The translations under genes and the position numbers were made by a program. The notes beneath the pieces are model-generated. The model had not been told where the DNA came from and did not search any database. It worked only from the letters and a program-made list of their open reading frames with translations. Shown here piece by piece: positions 6,842 to 14,821 of a DNA stretch of 17,720 bases; the stretch's first letter is position 1; each line of letters opens with the position of its first letter. The stretch comes from Kiritimatiellia bacterium (GTDB taxonomy: Bacteria; Verrucomicrobiota; Kiritimatiellia; RFP12; UBA1067): NCBI GenBank assembly GCA_017936245.1, contig JAGBFY010000629.1, positions 1 through 17,720 of the forward strand, read 5' to 3'.

Positions 6842-9388
6842 TTATCGGATCACGACACAGAACCCCTTTTCGTAACGCGCCGACAGCCGTACGCAGTCAA
6901 CTCCGTTTATTTCAAGCGACTCTCTCACAGGCGCCCACCGTCCACGCGCCGTATTTTTGACAAAGCGGACCTTGCCGAATATCGCGTCCGCACACGACGC
7001 ATGAACTGTCGCCACCGGAACTGGGGAGTCCACATCGGATATGTCGCCGCCATAATCCACGAGCACCGGAATCTCGACATCCGACTCCGCGGAGAGAGTG
7101 GAATTTGTAAGCATGCTGCCATAGACGGAACGGACATCCGTTTCACCGGCAATCATATCCGCAACAAGTCCGCCGCCGTTGAACTGTACCGAGACCTTAT
7201 CCATTACAGTCGGCTTTTCAACGGCAATATATCCCTCTTTCACCAGCAGAGTAAATGGTTTGGCTGACGCTGAACCCAACTGGAGAATACCGCCCCCGAG
7301 CTTCTCCACCTTCGGATTTTCATAGCCCGATACCGGGGCTCGGACGATCAGCCTTTCTCCTTCATCCACCTTCAATCCCGATAGGCCGCAAAACATGATG
7401 CCCCTGTTGGGATCATCAATGGTCACAGTGCCTATCGGATGAAATACGCAACCCTGAAGCGTAAGCGCTTGGTCATAATATGAAGTCGGATTCCCGCCTA
7501 GATTTCGTTCGTCAGATATACGCAGATTCAAGCTTGGATAATTACCCGAATAAAATTGAATATGTCCATAATACTGCGTGTTTGCGGACGTCAATGCGAC
7601 TGTAGCGTTTTTGGAGGGCTCTACAGACTCCTCTTTTATGAAATAGATCCGTCCGTTACCCGTGATATTCGCCGACAGAACAAGATTAGTTGCCGAAGGT
7701 TCCATTTTGCACATCAATGTATGAGTATCCGATGTGTCCACATATATGCTTCCGCAAATGGCATGACTGCCATAATAATAAGTTCTTGACCAATTTCCCA
7801 CGTACAGCCCAGTACGTCCATAGAAACGCAAGTCGCCCGTAAAGCTTCTGTATGTGTTCACATACAGCTCTGACCTTTTTTTAGCCGTATTGTTCCCGAC
7901 AAATGAAAGAGAATGTCCCGGAAACTCATAATCGTCCTTAAGCTGATTAGACGAAATCAAAAACTTCTTTTCGCTGACTCCAGTGGATTTTATCACATAT
8001 GCGGCGCCTTTATGCACTTCGGCATCATCTTTCCAATGTGACGCATTATCACCGTACACACTACCTTCAACATCATTATTGACGACAACAGGGAGCGACA
8101 CCAACGCGAACGTGTCAATTCCGGAGACCTCATCCACGATATTCGTCACTTCCATGAATGGCGCACCGTAGTCTCCCGTTCCCATCTTCGGAGCGAAGTC
8201 CGCCACAGTCATCATACCGGACGGAACGCGAAGGAAAGGAATCACCTCACCGGCTTCAGCATTGCCGCGCACAATCACAGGGAACCTGAATGCCGCAGAA
8301 GGCTTTACGAGTTCACCGATCTCGACTGTGCCCAATTCCAATCCGCAGACAAATGCGCCGCCGTTCTTGAAGACGACTCTCTCATACACACCTGTTGTGC
8401 CGCGTGGCGCGGCAATGGCGCCTTCCTCCACCGCAACCGGGACCTTGACGGTTGATGGATCCGGTAAAACAAGGATTCCACCCCCGATCTTGGTTAGAGA
8501 ACTGTCCGCATCTCCATCTATCGGCCAACCGATGGTGAACATCTGCCGTTCCGGCACATTCACTCTCGCTTCCGTAGAATCAATCCATATTCCTCGATTG
8601 TCCGCCGCATCAAGAACCAGTCCGTCCGTGCATGAAGCCAACGTTGCACGGTTTCTGATCAGCAGAGCATCCTGATCGAAAGAGGCGAGTCTTCCTCCAA
8701 GCGAATGAGAAGACCCGACACCCATCGTGATATTCGACCCCGTAACCTCAAACGAACCGAGATAACCAGGATTCGACGAAAGGATATTCAACGTAGATGT
8801 CGGATTCACGGCTGTTCCGCATTTGTCGCTGACAGACAACCCGACCCCTAACGCACCGGTAAACGTCATTTCCCAATTGACGATGTAGGAACTCGTCGAC
8901 GCATCGTGGCTCGGACAAAGGCGAAACCTGTTGGATTCGGGCGAAAGGACCGTTGCAGCGCCACGCACAGACCTCTGCGACTGCGATATATTGGACCATA
9001 CGCGATAGTCACCATTGACAAGAACAAGGTTCGGAATATCCAGTATCACCTCATATTGGTGCCTCAGACTGCCCGGCGTGCCGTTATCGGAATTTCCGAG
9101 AATCAGGGAATCTCCCTTGAACGAAGCGCTGCCGTGTCCGGAACCCATCAACAGCCCGTTCGAAACCCTGTAGCTCTTTCCCGGACCAGGCGCTGTTCCG
9201 TCCTCCCAATACTCACCATAGTCAAAAGCCCTTTGACCGCTGAACTCTCCCTGATCGTATTTGAGTTCGACAATCGGGGAGGTGCCTGGGTTTACATCCG
9301 ACGACACCAACGAAGATTGAGTTTCCGCCGTGGCAGAACATGCAAGCATCATAGACATAAATGGGCACAAGGAAAGTTTGACATCCAT
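6842..9388 (-). CDS. Large secreted protein with autotransporter-associated-type beta-strand repeats
   Basis: An 848-residue protein. The ATG at 9388 follows AGGAG by 7 bases; an in-frame ATG further upstream lacks a ribosome site and would spoil the signal peptide (MDVKLSLCPFMSMMLACSATA). Two copies of the strand motif appear, LTKIGGGILVLPDPSTVKV near residue 298 and VEKLGGGILQLGSASAKPF near 692, each followed by a Val-Glu/Lys-Glu-Gly turn. The flanking sequence is also duplicated (EYWEDG...KSYRV near the start, SHWKDD...AAYVI mid-protein), so the protein is two related halves. There is no C-terminal barrel, PEP-CTERM or other anchor, so it is probably released or held non-covalently. It is the first gene of the operon. 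Role unknown; substrate binding or a surface scaffold is a guess. Confidence 0.8.
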   Translation of the reverse strand: MDVKLSLCPFMSMMLACSATAETQSSLVSSDVNPGTSPIVELKYDQGEFSGQRAFDYGEYWEDGTAPGPGKSYRVSNGLLMGSGHGSASFKGDSLILGNSDNGTPGSLRHQYEVILDIPNLVLVNGDYRVWSNISQSQRSVRGAATVLSPESNRFRLCPSHDASTSSYIVNWEMTFTGALGVGLSVSDKCGTAVNPTSTLNILSSNPGYLGSFEVTGSNITMGVGSSHSLGGRLASFDQDALLIRNRATLASCTDGLVLDAADNRGIWIDSTEARVNVPERQMFTIGWPIDGDADSSLTKIGGGILVLPDPSTVKVPVAVEEGAIAAPRGTTGVYERVVFKNGGAFVCGLELGTVEIGELVKPSAAFRFPVIVRGNAEAGEVIPFLRVPSGMMTVADFAPKMGTGDYGAPFMEVTNIVDEVSGIDTFALVSLPVVVNNDVEGSVYGDNASHWKDDAEVHKGAAYVIKSTGVSEKKFLISSNQLKDDYEFPGHSLSFVGNNTAKKRSELYVNTYRSFTGDLRFYGRTGLYVGNWSRTYYYGSHAICGSIYVDTSDTHTLMCKMEPSATNLVLSANITGNGRIYFIKEESVEPSKNATVALTSANTQYYGHIQFYSGNYPSLNLRISDERNLGGNPTSYYDQALTLQGCVFHPIGTVTIDDPNRGIMFCGLSGLKVDEGERLIVRAPVSGYENPKVEKLGGGILQLGSASAKPFTLLVKEGYIAVEKPTVMDKVSVQFNGGGLVADMIAGETDVRSVYGSMLTNSTLSAESDVEIPVLVDYGGDISDVDSPVPVATVHASCADAIFGKVRFVKNTARGRWAPVRESLEINGVDCVRLSARYEKGFCVVIR

Positions 9389-9512
9389 ATCGATACTCCT
9401 TTTTTTCTGATAAGAGATATGAATTATGATATTACACATAACTCATGTCCGCAAGTACACGTTCGGGGACTGCCAGACAACGTACCGACATCAGCTTCAA
9501 AATCCTATATTC

Positions 9513-9521
9513 TGCTATAAT
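9513..9521 (+). promoter_or_regulatory. Extended -10 promoter for the sensor kinase gene
   Basis: TGCTATAAT is a full-consensus extended -10 that ends 11 bases before the ATG at 9533, leaving a leader of only about 4-6 bases and no Shine-Dalgarno sequence. It lies in the 144-bp gap shared with the divergent degradation operon, whose own promoter I could not place. Confidence 0.55.
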
Positions 9522-9532
9522 TCCCATCTGTA

Positions 9533-11668
9533 ATGCGCTCCTTATATCTTCGTTCGCTTTTATTTTCATGCATGGCGCTATGCACGTCATTGCCATGCGT
9601 CTCCCATTGCGCATCATCTATACGCAAAGCAGGTGACATTCACGGTGCATTCTCCTCCAATGGCGATAGTAGTCGCCCTTTTGACCTTACAGGAACCATT
9701 GACGCCTTTGACCCGGCAGGTTTCGTATTGGCAGATGAAACAGGCGCCTATTCGCTCTCTACAACAGGTTGCGGATACACACTGTCTGGAGGAGACAATT
9801 GGACGACAGGACATATTGTAAAAGTAAAGGGCGGACTGTTCCCGGCGGCAAACGGCATGCAGACTATCGGCCTCGTAACGGGCATACAGATAATCGGGAA
9901 AGGAGACGTCCGCAAACCTGTCGATGCCGCCGCATCCGACATCGCATGCGGCATGCATGACTACAGCACTGTAAGGCTTACAGGCGTCGCCATGGCATGC
10001 AAACCAGATGAAATCGATCCGCATTGGAGCTGGCTCCTTCTTCGGACCACATCGGCAACGGCAAAAATATCAATACGCAACGCGGACTTCTCCGATTCCG
10101 CAAAGAAATCATACATCGATGCGCTGATCACCGTGACTGGGACCGCACTTCCTTCCCGCGGGAAAAGAAGATTCGCTGATTCCCGGGTGTTCGTACCGTC
10201 ACCTGATTCAATAGTAATAGTAAAACCGGCTGACGCAGATCCATTCGATAAGGCGCCCCGCATCAGGACGTTTTCATATTTCAGACCGCGAACCGTCGCG
10301 GAACTTCACAGGAACCGGATTTCCGGACTAGTCGTAGCAAACTGGGACAACGGAAAATTCCTTCTGCAGACCGCCGGAGACGAGCCACTGTTTGTCGACA
10401 TGATGTCGGGAACGCCTCCTCCGGAAAGAGGTTCGATGGTCAAGGCGGTTGGGTTCATAACCCCGAATGTCTCCACGCTCAGAATGAGCGAAGCGATATT
10501 CAAAAACGCCGATCTGCCAAAACTTCCAATGCCCGAAGCGATAGATATCACAGCCGAACAGCTTGTATTCGACACAAACGGCAACAGACGCGTGAAGATA
10601 GGGCTGAACGGCCGTTTGATCCGTATGCAAGGGAAGGTTCAGTCCGTCCCGGATGGAATGTCACTTTCAGACAGGCTCCATATACTGAGCGGAAAACTTC
10701 CGATATCAGTATATATCGGTAACATACCCCTGGATCGATGGCCAAAGACCGGAGATACAATAGAGGTCACAGGCATATGCCATATGTCCTTTCTCTCCAT
10801 ATCACCCCACACAGACTATTCCAATATAGGGGGGATTGAAATAATACCCGGCGACGGCGACGGAATAAAAACAATATCCCAAAGGCCATGGTGGACTCCT
10901 ACGAGATTCACACTTGTGGCGACCATGCTTCTTTTGCTGCTTTCGGGGAGTCTGATATGGAACCGGGTTCTGAAAAGGCTCGCCGAACGCCGCGGGCGAG
11001 CGCTTTTCAGGGAACGGATAGCCCACGCCACAGCGGAACTCAGAGTCGCGGAACGCACGAGGCTGGCCATAGAGCTTCACGACTCTATAGCGCAAAGCCT
11101 TACAGGCGTTGCGTTCCATGTCACTGCGGCGGACAAGGCCCTGAAATCAGGGAAAGATACAGCCATTCGACACATCGACACCGCTACGAAGATACTGCAG
11201 CATTCGCGTGTAGATCTGCGCCGGTGCATATGGGATCTGCGCAACGATGCGCTTGAACTCGATGATTTTGCCGAGGCGATCCGCAGAACTGCAATGCCGG
11301 TTCTGGATGACGCCGAAATAGATATAGACTTCCGTATACCCAGGAAAAGAATGAGCGATTCGACGGCTCACACGATCCTCAGCGTGATAAGGGAACTTAC
11401 ATCAAATTCAGTCAGGCACGGAAATTCCGGAAAGGTGCTCGTCAGCGGAAAAATAGAAAACGGACGGCTGATCTTTTCCGTCAAAGACAACGGTTCTGGA
11501 TTCCCCGCCGCAGAACAAAACGTACAGAGCACTGGCCATTTCGGACTGGACGGAATCACAGAACGGATACGCAGACTGAACGGAACCGTGACCATCGGCA
11601 ACCTTGAAGGCGGCGGTGCCGCCGTGACCATATCCATCCCGCTTCCGGGAACAGAGGGAATGAATTGA
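9533..11668 (+). CDS. Sensor histidine kinase (HisKA_3/NarL type) with OB-fold-like extracytoplasmic sensor
   Basis: A 711-residue membrane kinase. Residues 1-27 are a signal sequence. Residues about 28-458 lie outside the cytoplasm and contain several OB-fold-like repeats, such as LTGTIDAFDPAGFVLADETG, ISGLVVANWDNGKFLLQTAG and IRMQGKVQSVPDG. One transmembrane segment follows (FTLVATMLLLLLSGSLIW, about 459-478). The dimerisation/phosphoacceptor helix has RLAIELHDSIAQSLTG with His516, typical of the NarX/DegS class. The ATPase domain shows the N box (ELTSNSVRHG, Asn625), the G1 box (DNGSGF, about 652) and FGLDGI. It should phosphorylate the regulator encoded immediately after it. It is divergent from the degradation operon, so a glycan-derived signal is plausible but unproven. 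AUA codons are unusually frequent. Confidence 0.93.
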   Translation: MRSLYLRSLLFSCMALCTSLPCVSHCASSIRKAGDIHGAFSSNGDSSRPFDLTGTIDAFDPAGFVLADETGAYSLSTTGCGYTLSGGDNWTTGHIVKVKGGLFPAANGMQTIGLVTGIQIIGKGDVRKPVDAAASDIACGMHDYSTVRLTGVAMACKPDEIDPHWSWLLLRTTSATAKISIRNADFSDSAKKSYIDALITVTGTALPSRGKRRFADSRVFVPSPDSIVIVKPADADPFDKAPRIRTFSYFRPRTVAELHRNRISGLVVANWDNGKFLLQTAGDEPLFVDMMSGTPPPERGSMVKAVGFITPNVSTLRMSEAIFKNADLPKLPMPEAIDITAEQLVFDTNGNRRVKIGLNGRLIRMQGKVQSVPDGMSLSDRLHILSGKLPISVYIGNIPLDRWPKTGDTIEVTGICHMSFLSISPHTDYSNIGGIEIIPGDGDGIKTISQRPWWTPTRFTLVATMLLLLLSGSLIWNRVLKRLAERRGRALFRERIAHATAELRVAERTRLAIELHDSIAQSLTGVAFHVTAADKALKSGKDTAIRHIDTATKILQHSRVDLRRCIWDLRNDALELDDFAEAIRRTAMPVLDDAEIDIDFRIPRKRMSDSTAHTILSVIRELTSNSVRHGNSGKVLVSGKIENGRLIFSVKDNGSGFPAAEQNVQSTGHFGLDGITERIRRLNGTVTIGNLEGGGAAVTISIPLPGTEGMN

Positions 11669-11670
11669 CA

Positions 11671-12297
11671 ATGAACACAGCAAAAATAACCGTGCTCATC
11701 GCAGACGACCACAACATTGTACGCACAGGACTCAAGGCTCTGCTGGAAATGGAATCCGATCTGTCCGTGGTAGGAGAGGCTTCAGACGGAAAACAGGCCG
11801 TGGCGGAAACGCTGCGGCTCAAACCCAATGTGGTTGTCATGGATATATCGATGCCGGTGATGGACGGCATCGAAGCGACCGAGAGAATCATCTGCAATGC
11901 ACCGGATACACGGGTTTTGGCGCTTACGTCATTCAGCTCGGATGAAGACGTTGCGCGGATAATCTCCGCAGGAGCGATAGGCATTGTCATGAAGGATTCG
12001 GACAATGACGACATTGTCGCATCAATCCGCAAAACAGCCGCAGGCGAAACGGTATTATCCCCGGAGCTGAAAAGAATATCCCAGACAGCGATCGAAACAC
12101 CCAAACTGACGCCTCGCCAGAAAGAGATACTCCATTCGGTCACACGAGGTCTGTCGAATCAGGACATAGCGAAGCAGTTCGGAATATCAGTTGACGGAGT
12201 CAAGAACCATCTCAGGGCCATATTCCTTAAACTTGGTGCCGCGACCAGAGCAGAGGCAGGTGCCATCGCCTTGCGCAAGCACCTGCTCAAACTCTAA
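11671..12297 (+). CDS. Response regulator, NarL/FixJ (LuxR HTH) family
   Basis: A 208-residue protein. The receiver domain has the acidic pair Asp12-Asp13 (LIADDHN), the phosphoacceptor Asp58 (VVVMDISMPVMDG), Thr86 (LALTS) and Lys108 (IVMKD), so all key residues are present. Residues about 142-208 form a LuxR-type HTH (LTPRQKEILHSVTRGLSNQD, then the recognition helix in SVDGVKNHLRAIFLKL). It is the partner of the preceding kinase. An in-frame TTG at 11665 overlaps the kinase stop codon and lies 6 bases after a GAGGG, so translation may begin there by coupling and add two residues (Met-Thr). The likely target is the divergent operon upstream of the kinase. Its stop is 42 bases from the argH stop, with no terminator visible between them. 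Confidence 0.95.
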   Translation: MNTAKITVLIADDHNIVRTGLKALLEMESDLSVVGEASDGKQAVAETLRLKPNVVVMDISMPVMDGIEATERIICNAPDTRVLALTSFSSDEDVARIISAGAIGIVMKDSDNDDIVASIRKTAAGETVLSPELKRISQTAIETPKLTPRQKEILHSVTRGLSNQDIAKQFGISVDGVKNHLRAIFLKLGAATRAEAGAIALRKHLLKL

Positions 12298-12339
12298 GTC
12301 CTGAACCTGCAGATTCGTGAAGATGAGAAACCTCCATCA

Positions 12340-13710
12340 TCATGAAAAGAGAACCTTGATCTTCGCGTCGAATGCCTTACGGCGTTTTGCGACTTCCTTC
12401 TCGAGAGCAGATATCCGTCCGGCGTACATTCGCCAGTCGAGTCCGTTCGTCGCGCCGATGTGACGCTTCGCGAGAACCGCCGCATCCGCATCCTCGGACT
12501 CAAGCCTTTCGAGATGATCGCGGACATCGTGGTATGCCTCACGCCACGGCACTCCCGCCGCGACCTGGCGGAGCGCCGCGTCCGTTGCGAACACTCCGGG
12601 AATGAATCCTGCGCGAAGCTTATCTTCGTCAATGGAAATCCCCTCAACCATCTTTGCCATGATGCGCAGCGTTGTACGCGTGACAGAGATTCCCTTCATG
12701 TAAAGACCCTTGGAGTCCTGAAGGTCACGGTTGTAGCCGCCGGGCATCGCATGCAGCTGTGAAAGCGCGGCGACCTGAAGTCCAAGCACGGTAGCAGTCT
12801 TGGAGCGGACAAGCTCAAGCACGTCGGGATTGTACTTCTGCGGCATGATGGACGACCCCGTGCAGTATTCGCGCGGGAGCTTGAAGTACGAGAACTCCGG
12901 CATAGAGAAGATTATCAAATCCTGCGCAAGGCGCGATATTACCGCCATCAGCTGGGCAAGCGCGGAAAGCAGAGCGACCTCGTCCTCGCCACGCGCCATC
13001 GATGCGCCGAACACGTTGTGGAGCGGACGCGAGAAACCGAGAAGATCGCTCGTAAGCTTGCGGTCAAGCGGCAACGGCACACCGTATCCTGCAGCACTGC
13101 CAAGCGGGCAGAGATCGTTCATCTGATAGGCGGCTTCAAGGTTCGCCACCTGATCGAGGATCATCTCCGCATGACCACTCGCCCACACGCCTACGGAACT
13201 CGGCATCGCAGGCTGAAGGTGGGTGCGTCCCACAAGCGGCACAAGAGAATGCTTCTTGCCGAATGCGCAGAGCGCAGAAGCTAGAGCCGCAACCTCCTCT
13301 TCGAGCGCAAGGATCTGGTCCTTGATGTGCAGACGCACATCAACCGCGACCTGGTCGTTGCGGCTGCGTCCGGTATGGATCTTCTTTCCGAGATCGCCGA
13401 GAGTCTCCGTAAGACGACGCTCCACCGCCATGTGGACATCCTGATCCGCCTCACGGATCTCGAACTTCCCTGCGGCGAACTCTTTCACGACCTTGGCGAG
13501 TTCACGACGAACCTTCGCAGCCTCAGCAGGCGTCACAACCGGCGGAACGCCCTTGGGCATCTTCATGCGGGAAAGCATCGTCACATGGGCGGCGGTGCCC
13601 GCCGCATCCCACTTCACAAGCTCGCGATCCAAGATCGGATCGTCTCCCACAGTGAATTCAAGCACGTCAGGGTCAACGCTGCCGGTTATCGTCTTTTCCG
13701 TTTTTTTCAT
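12340..13710 (-). CDS. argH: Argininosuccinate lyase
   Basis: A 456-residue cytoplasmic enzyme, close to the usual 450-470. It cleaves argininosuccinate to arginine and fumarate, the last step of arginine synthesis. Superfamily signatures are clear: KIHTGRSRNDQVAVD, GRTHLQPAMPSSVG and GSSIMPQKYNPDVLE, with the catalytic-loop serines at 286-287. The signature has Tyr where most ArgH proteins have Lys (PQKKNPD), and the N-terminus lacks the common WGGRF motif, so it is a divergent lineage. GGAGG 6 bases before the ATG fixes the start. The first 38 bases overlap the end of the upstream gene, suggesting translational coupling. The last 81 bases of homology are repeated at 3227-3307. Confidence 0.95.
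   Translation of the reverse strand: MKKTEKTITGSVDPDVLEFTVGDDPILDRELVKWDAAGTAAHVTMLSRMKMPKGVPPVVTPAEAAKVRRELAKVVKEFAAGKFEIREADQDVHMAVERRLTETLGDLGKKIHTGRSRNDQVAVDVRLHIKDQILALEEEVAALASALCAFGKKHSLVPLVGRTHLQPAMPSSVGVWASGHAEMILDQVANLEAAYQMNDLCPLGSAAGYGVPLPLDRKLTSDLLGFSRPLHNVFGASMARGEDEVALLSALAQLMAVISRLAQDLIIFSMPEFSYFKLPREYCTGSSIMPQKYNPDVLELVRSKTATVLGLQVAALSQLHAMPGGYNRDLQDSKGLYMKGISVTRTTLRIMAKMVEGISIDEDKLRAGFIPGVFATDAALRQVAAGVPWREAYHDVRDHLERLESEDADAAVLAKRHIGATNGLDWRMYAGRISALEKEVAKRRKAFDAKIKVLFS
12354..12434 (-). repeat. 3' end of argH, right copy of the 81-bp direct repeat
   Basis: This copy is in frame in argH and encodes its C-terminal tail, GRISALEKEVAKRRKAFDAK. It matches 3227-3307 at 78 of 81 positions in the same orientation, 9127 bp away. 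Confidence 0.9.
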
Positions 13711-14821
13711 ATGCCGCCTCCAGTTTTGAATCAGCTTTATTCAACAGTTTTAACAAATCTTCCTTTTTCTCACCTGCCGCCACGCCGAGAAGAAAACGCG
13801 TGTAGGTGTCCGCCACCGCACGCAGCCTGTCACCGCGCCCAATCGCATAGAGCGGGACTTCTCGGGACTTCAGAAGCGCAGTTGCGCGCACAAGCAGATT
13901 CGATTCACCAATATCAATCGCCTCCCTGAAAGAGCACACAGCCCTTCCATCGACTAGCTTCATGTCGTAATAGGGAGAATACAGCAGCAACCGGGACGAG
14001 AAGAAATCCAGTTCCCACTTTCCGCATTCGCCAGGTTCAAGAACCGATCTCGCCAAACGCGCAAGACGTTCATCGCAGGCTCGATCCTGCATTACGGGAT
14101 CCTTCTCTTCCGTAAGCATCTCAGCCAGACGTTTACCGTTCCATCCTTCAGCTTTAAGCTTTTCGAGGATCTTCCGTTCCTTTATCCATCCTGCCACAAA
14201 CCCCGGCAGCGCCGCAGCCCTCCCTTTTCCGACGCGCAGATCCGTGCAGAGCGCAGGGAAGAACGGCAGACGCCCACTGCTCCAAAGCTCAAGGACGAAA
14301 CGAGTATCTTCACGGATGGTTTCGCTGTCCCGGCATCGCAGGACGCCTTGTGCAAGCCAATCCGGCATGTCGGCTCCGATAAAGGACTTGGCAATGCCCA
14401 TGCGAAGTTCGTCGAGATCGGAGTATCCCGGACTAGGCAGATATATCTTAACCACCCTGGAGCCGTTGCTTCGCGTCTCCGGCTTCACGATCACACGCGT
14501 GTCGTTTGTGCGCCCATCCATGGCGTAAATGACAAGACCCGGCTCCTTGACCTTCTCACGCTTGACGTTGAAGGCATTGGAAAGGGAATCCAGCAGATTT
14601 CCAGCAAACGCCAGTATAGGGCGGCGAAAGCCGACTTCGTCCCGAGGATTGTCGTACGCAACGACACGGATGAAGCCATCCGTGCTGACGACAGCCTTCG
14701 GCGCAAAATCAAAACCGGCCCTGGCGGAGAACACCGCCAAGGCCACTACTGCAGCAGTCGCAGCAAACGCTCTGCGAAACTGCCTCACCTGATTATCCGA
14801 AATACGCGGAGTACAGCGCAC
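13673..14821 (-). CDS. Secreted protein of unknown function
   Basis: I do not recognise this 382-residue protein. It has a signal peptide (RRAFAATAAVVALAVFSARA). The start is a GTG at 14821, 6 bases after AAAGG and inside the end of the aspartate kinase gene. A second GTG at 14788, 4 bases past the kinase stop, would give a tidier signal peptide, and the mature protein would be the same. The segment DELRMGIAKSFIGADMPDWL followed by AQG resembles the helix plus P-x-W-L-x-E-G pattern of MA-clan peptidases, but the zinc motif HExxH is absent, so it would be an inactive relative at best. Its 3' end overlaps argH by 38 bases. The link to amino-acid synthesis is positional only. Confidence 0.75.
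   Translation of the reverse strand: MRCTPRISDNQVRQFRRAFAATAAVVALAVFSARAGFDFAPKAVVSTDGFIRVVAYDNPRDEVGFRRPILAFAGNLLDSLSNAFNVKREKVKEPGLVIYAMDGRTNDTRVIVKPETRSNGSRVVKIYLPSPGYSDLDELRMGIAKSFIGADMPDWLAQGVLRCRDSETIREDTRFVLELWSSGRLPFFPALCTDLRVGKGRAAALPGFVAGWIKERKILEKLKAEGWNGKRLAEMLTEEKDPVMQDRACDERLARLARSVLEPGECGKWELDFFSSRLLLYSPYYDMKLVDGRAVCSFREAIDIGESNLLVRATALLKSREVPLYAIGRGDRLRAVADTYTRFLLGVAAGEKKEDLLKLLNKADSKLEAAYEKNGKDDNRQR

Noticed and set aside
12298..12339. A terminator between the convergent response regulator and argH
   Set aside because: I found no stem followed by a U-tract in these 42 bases.
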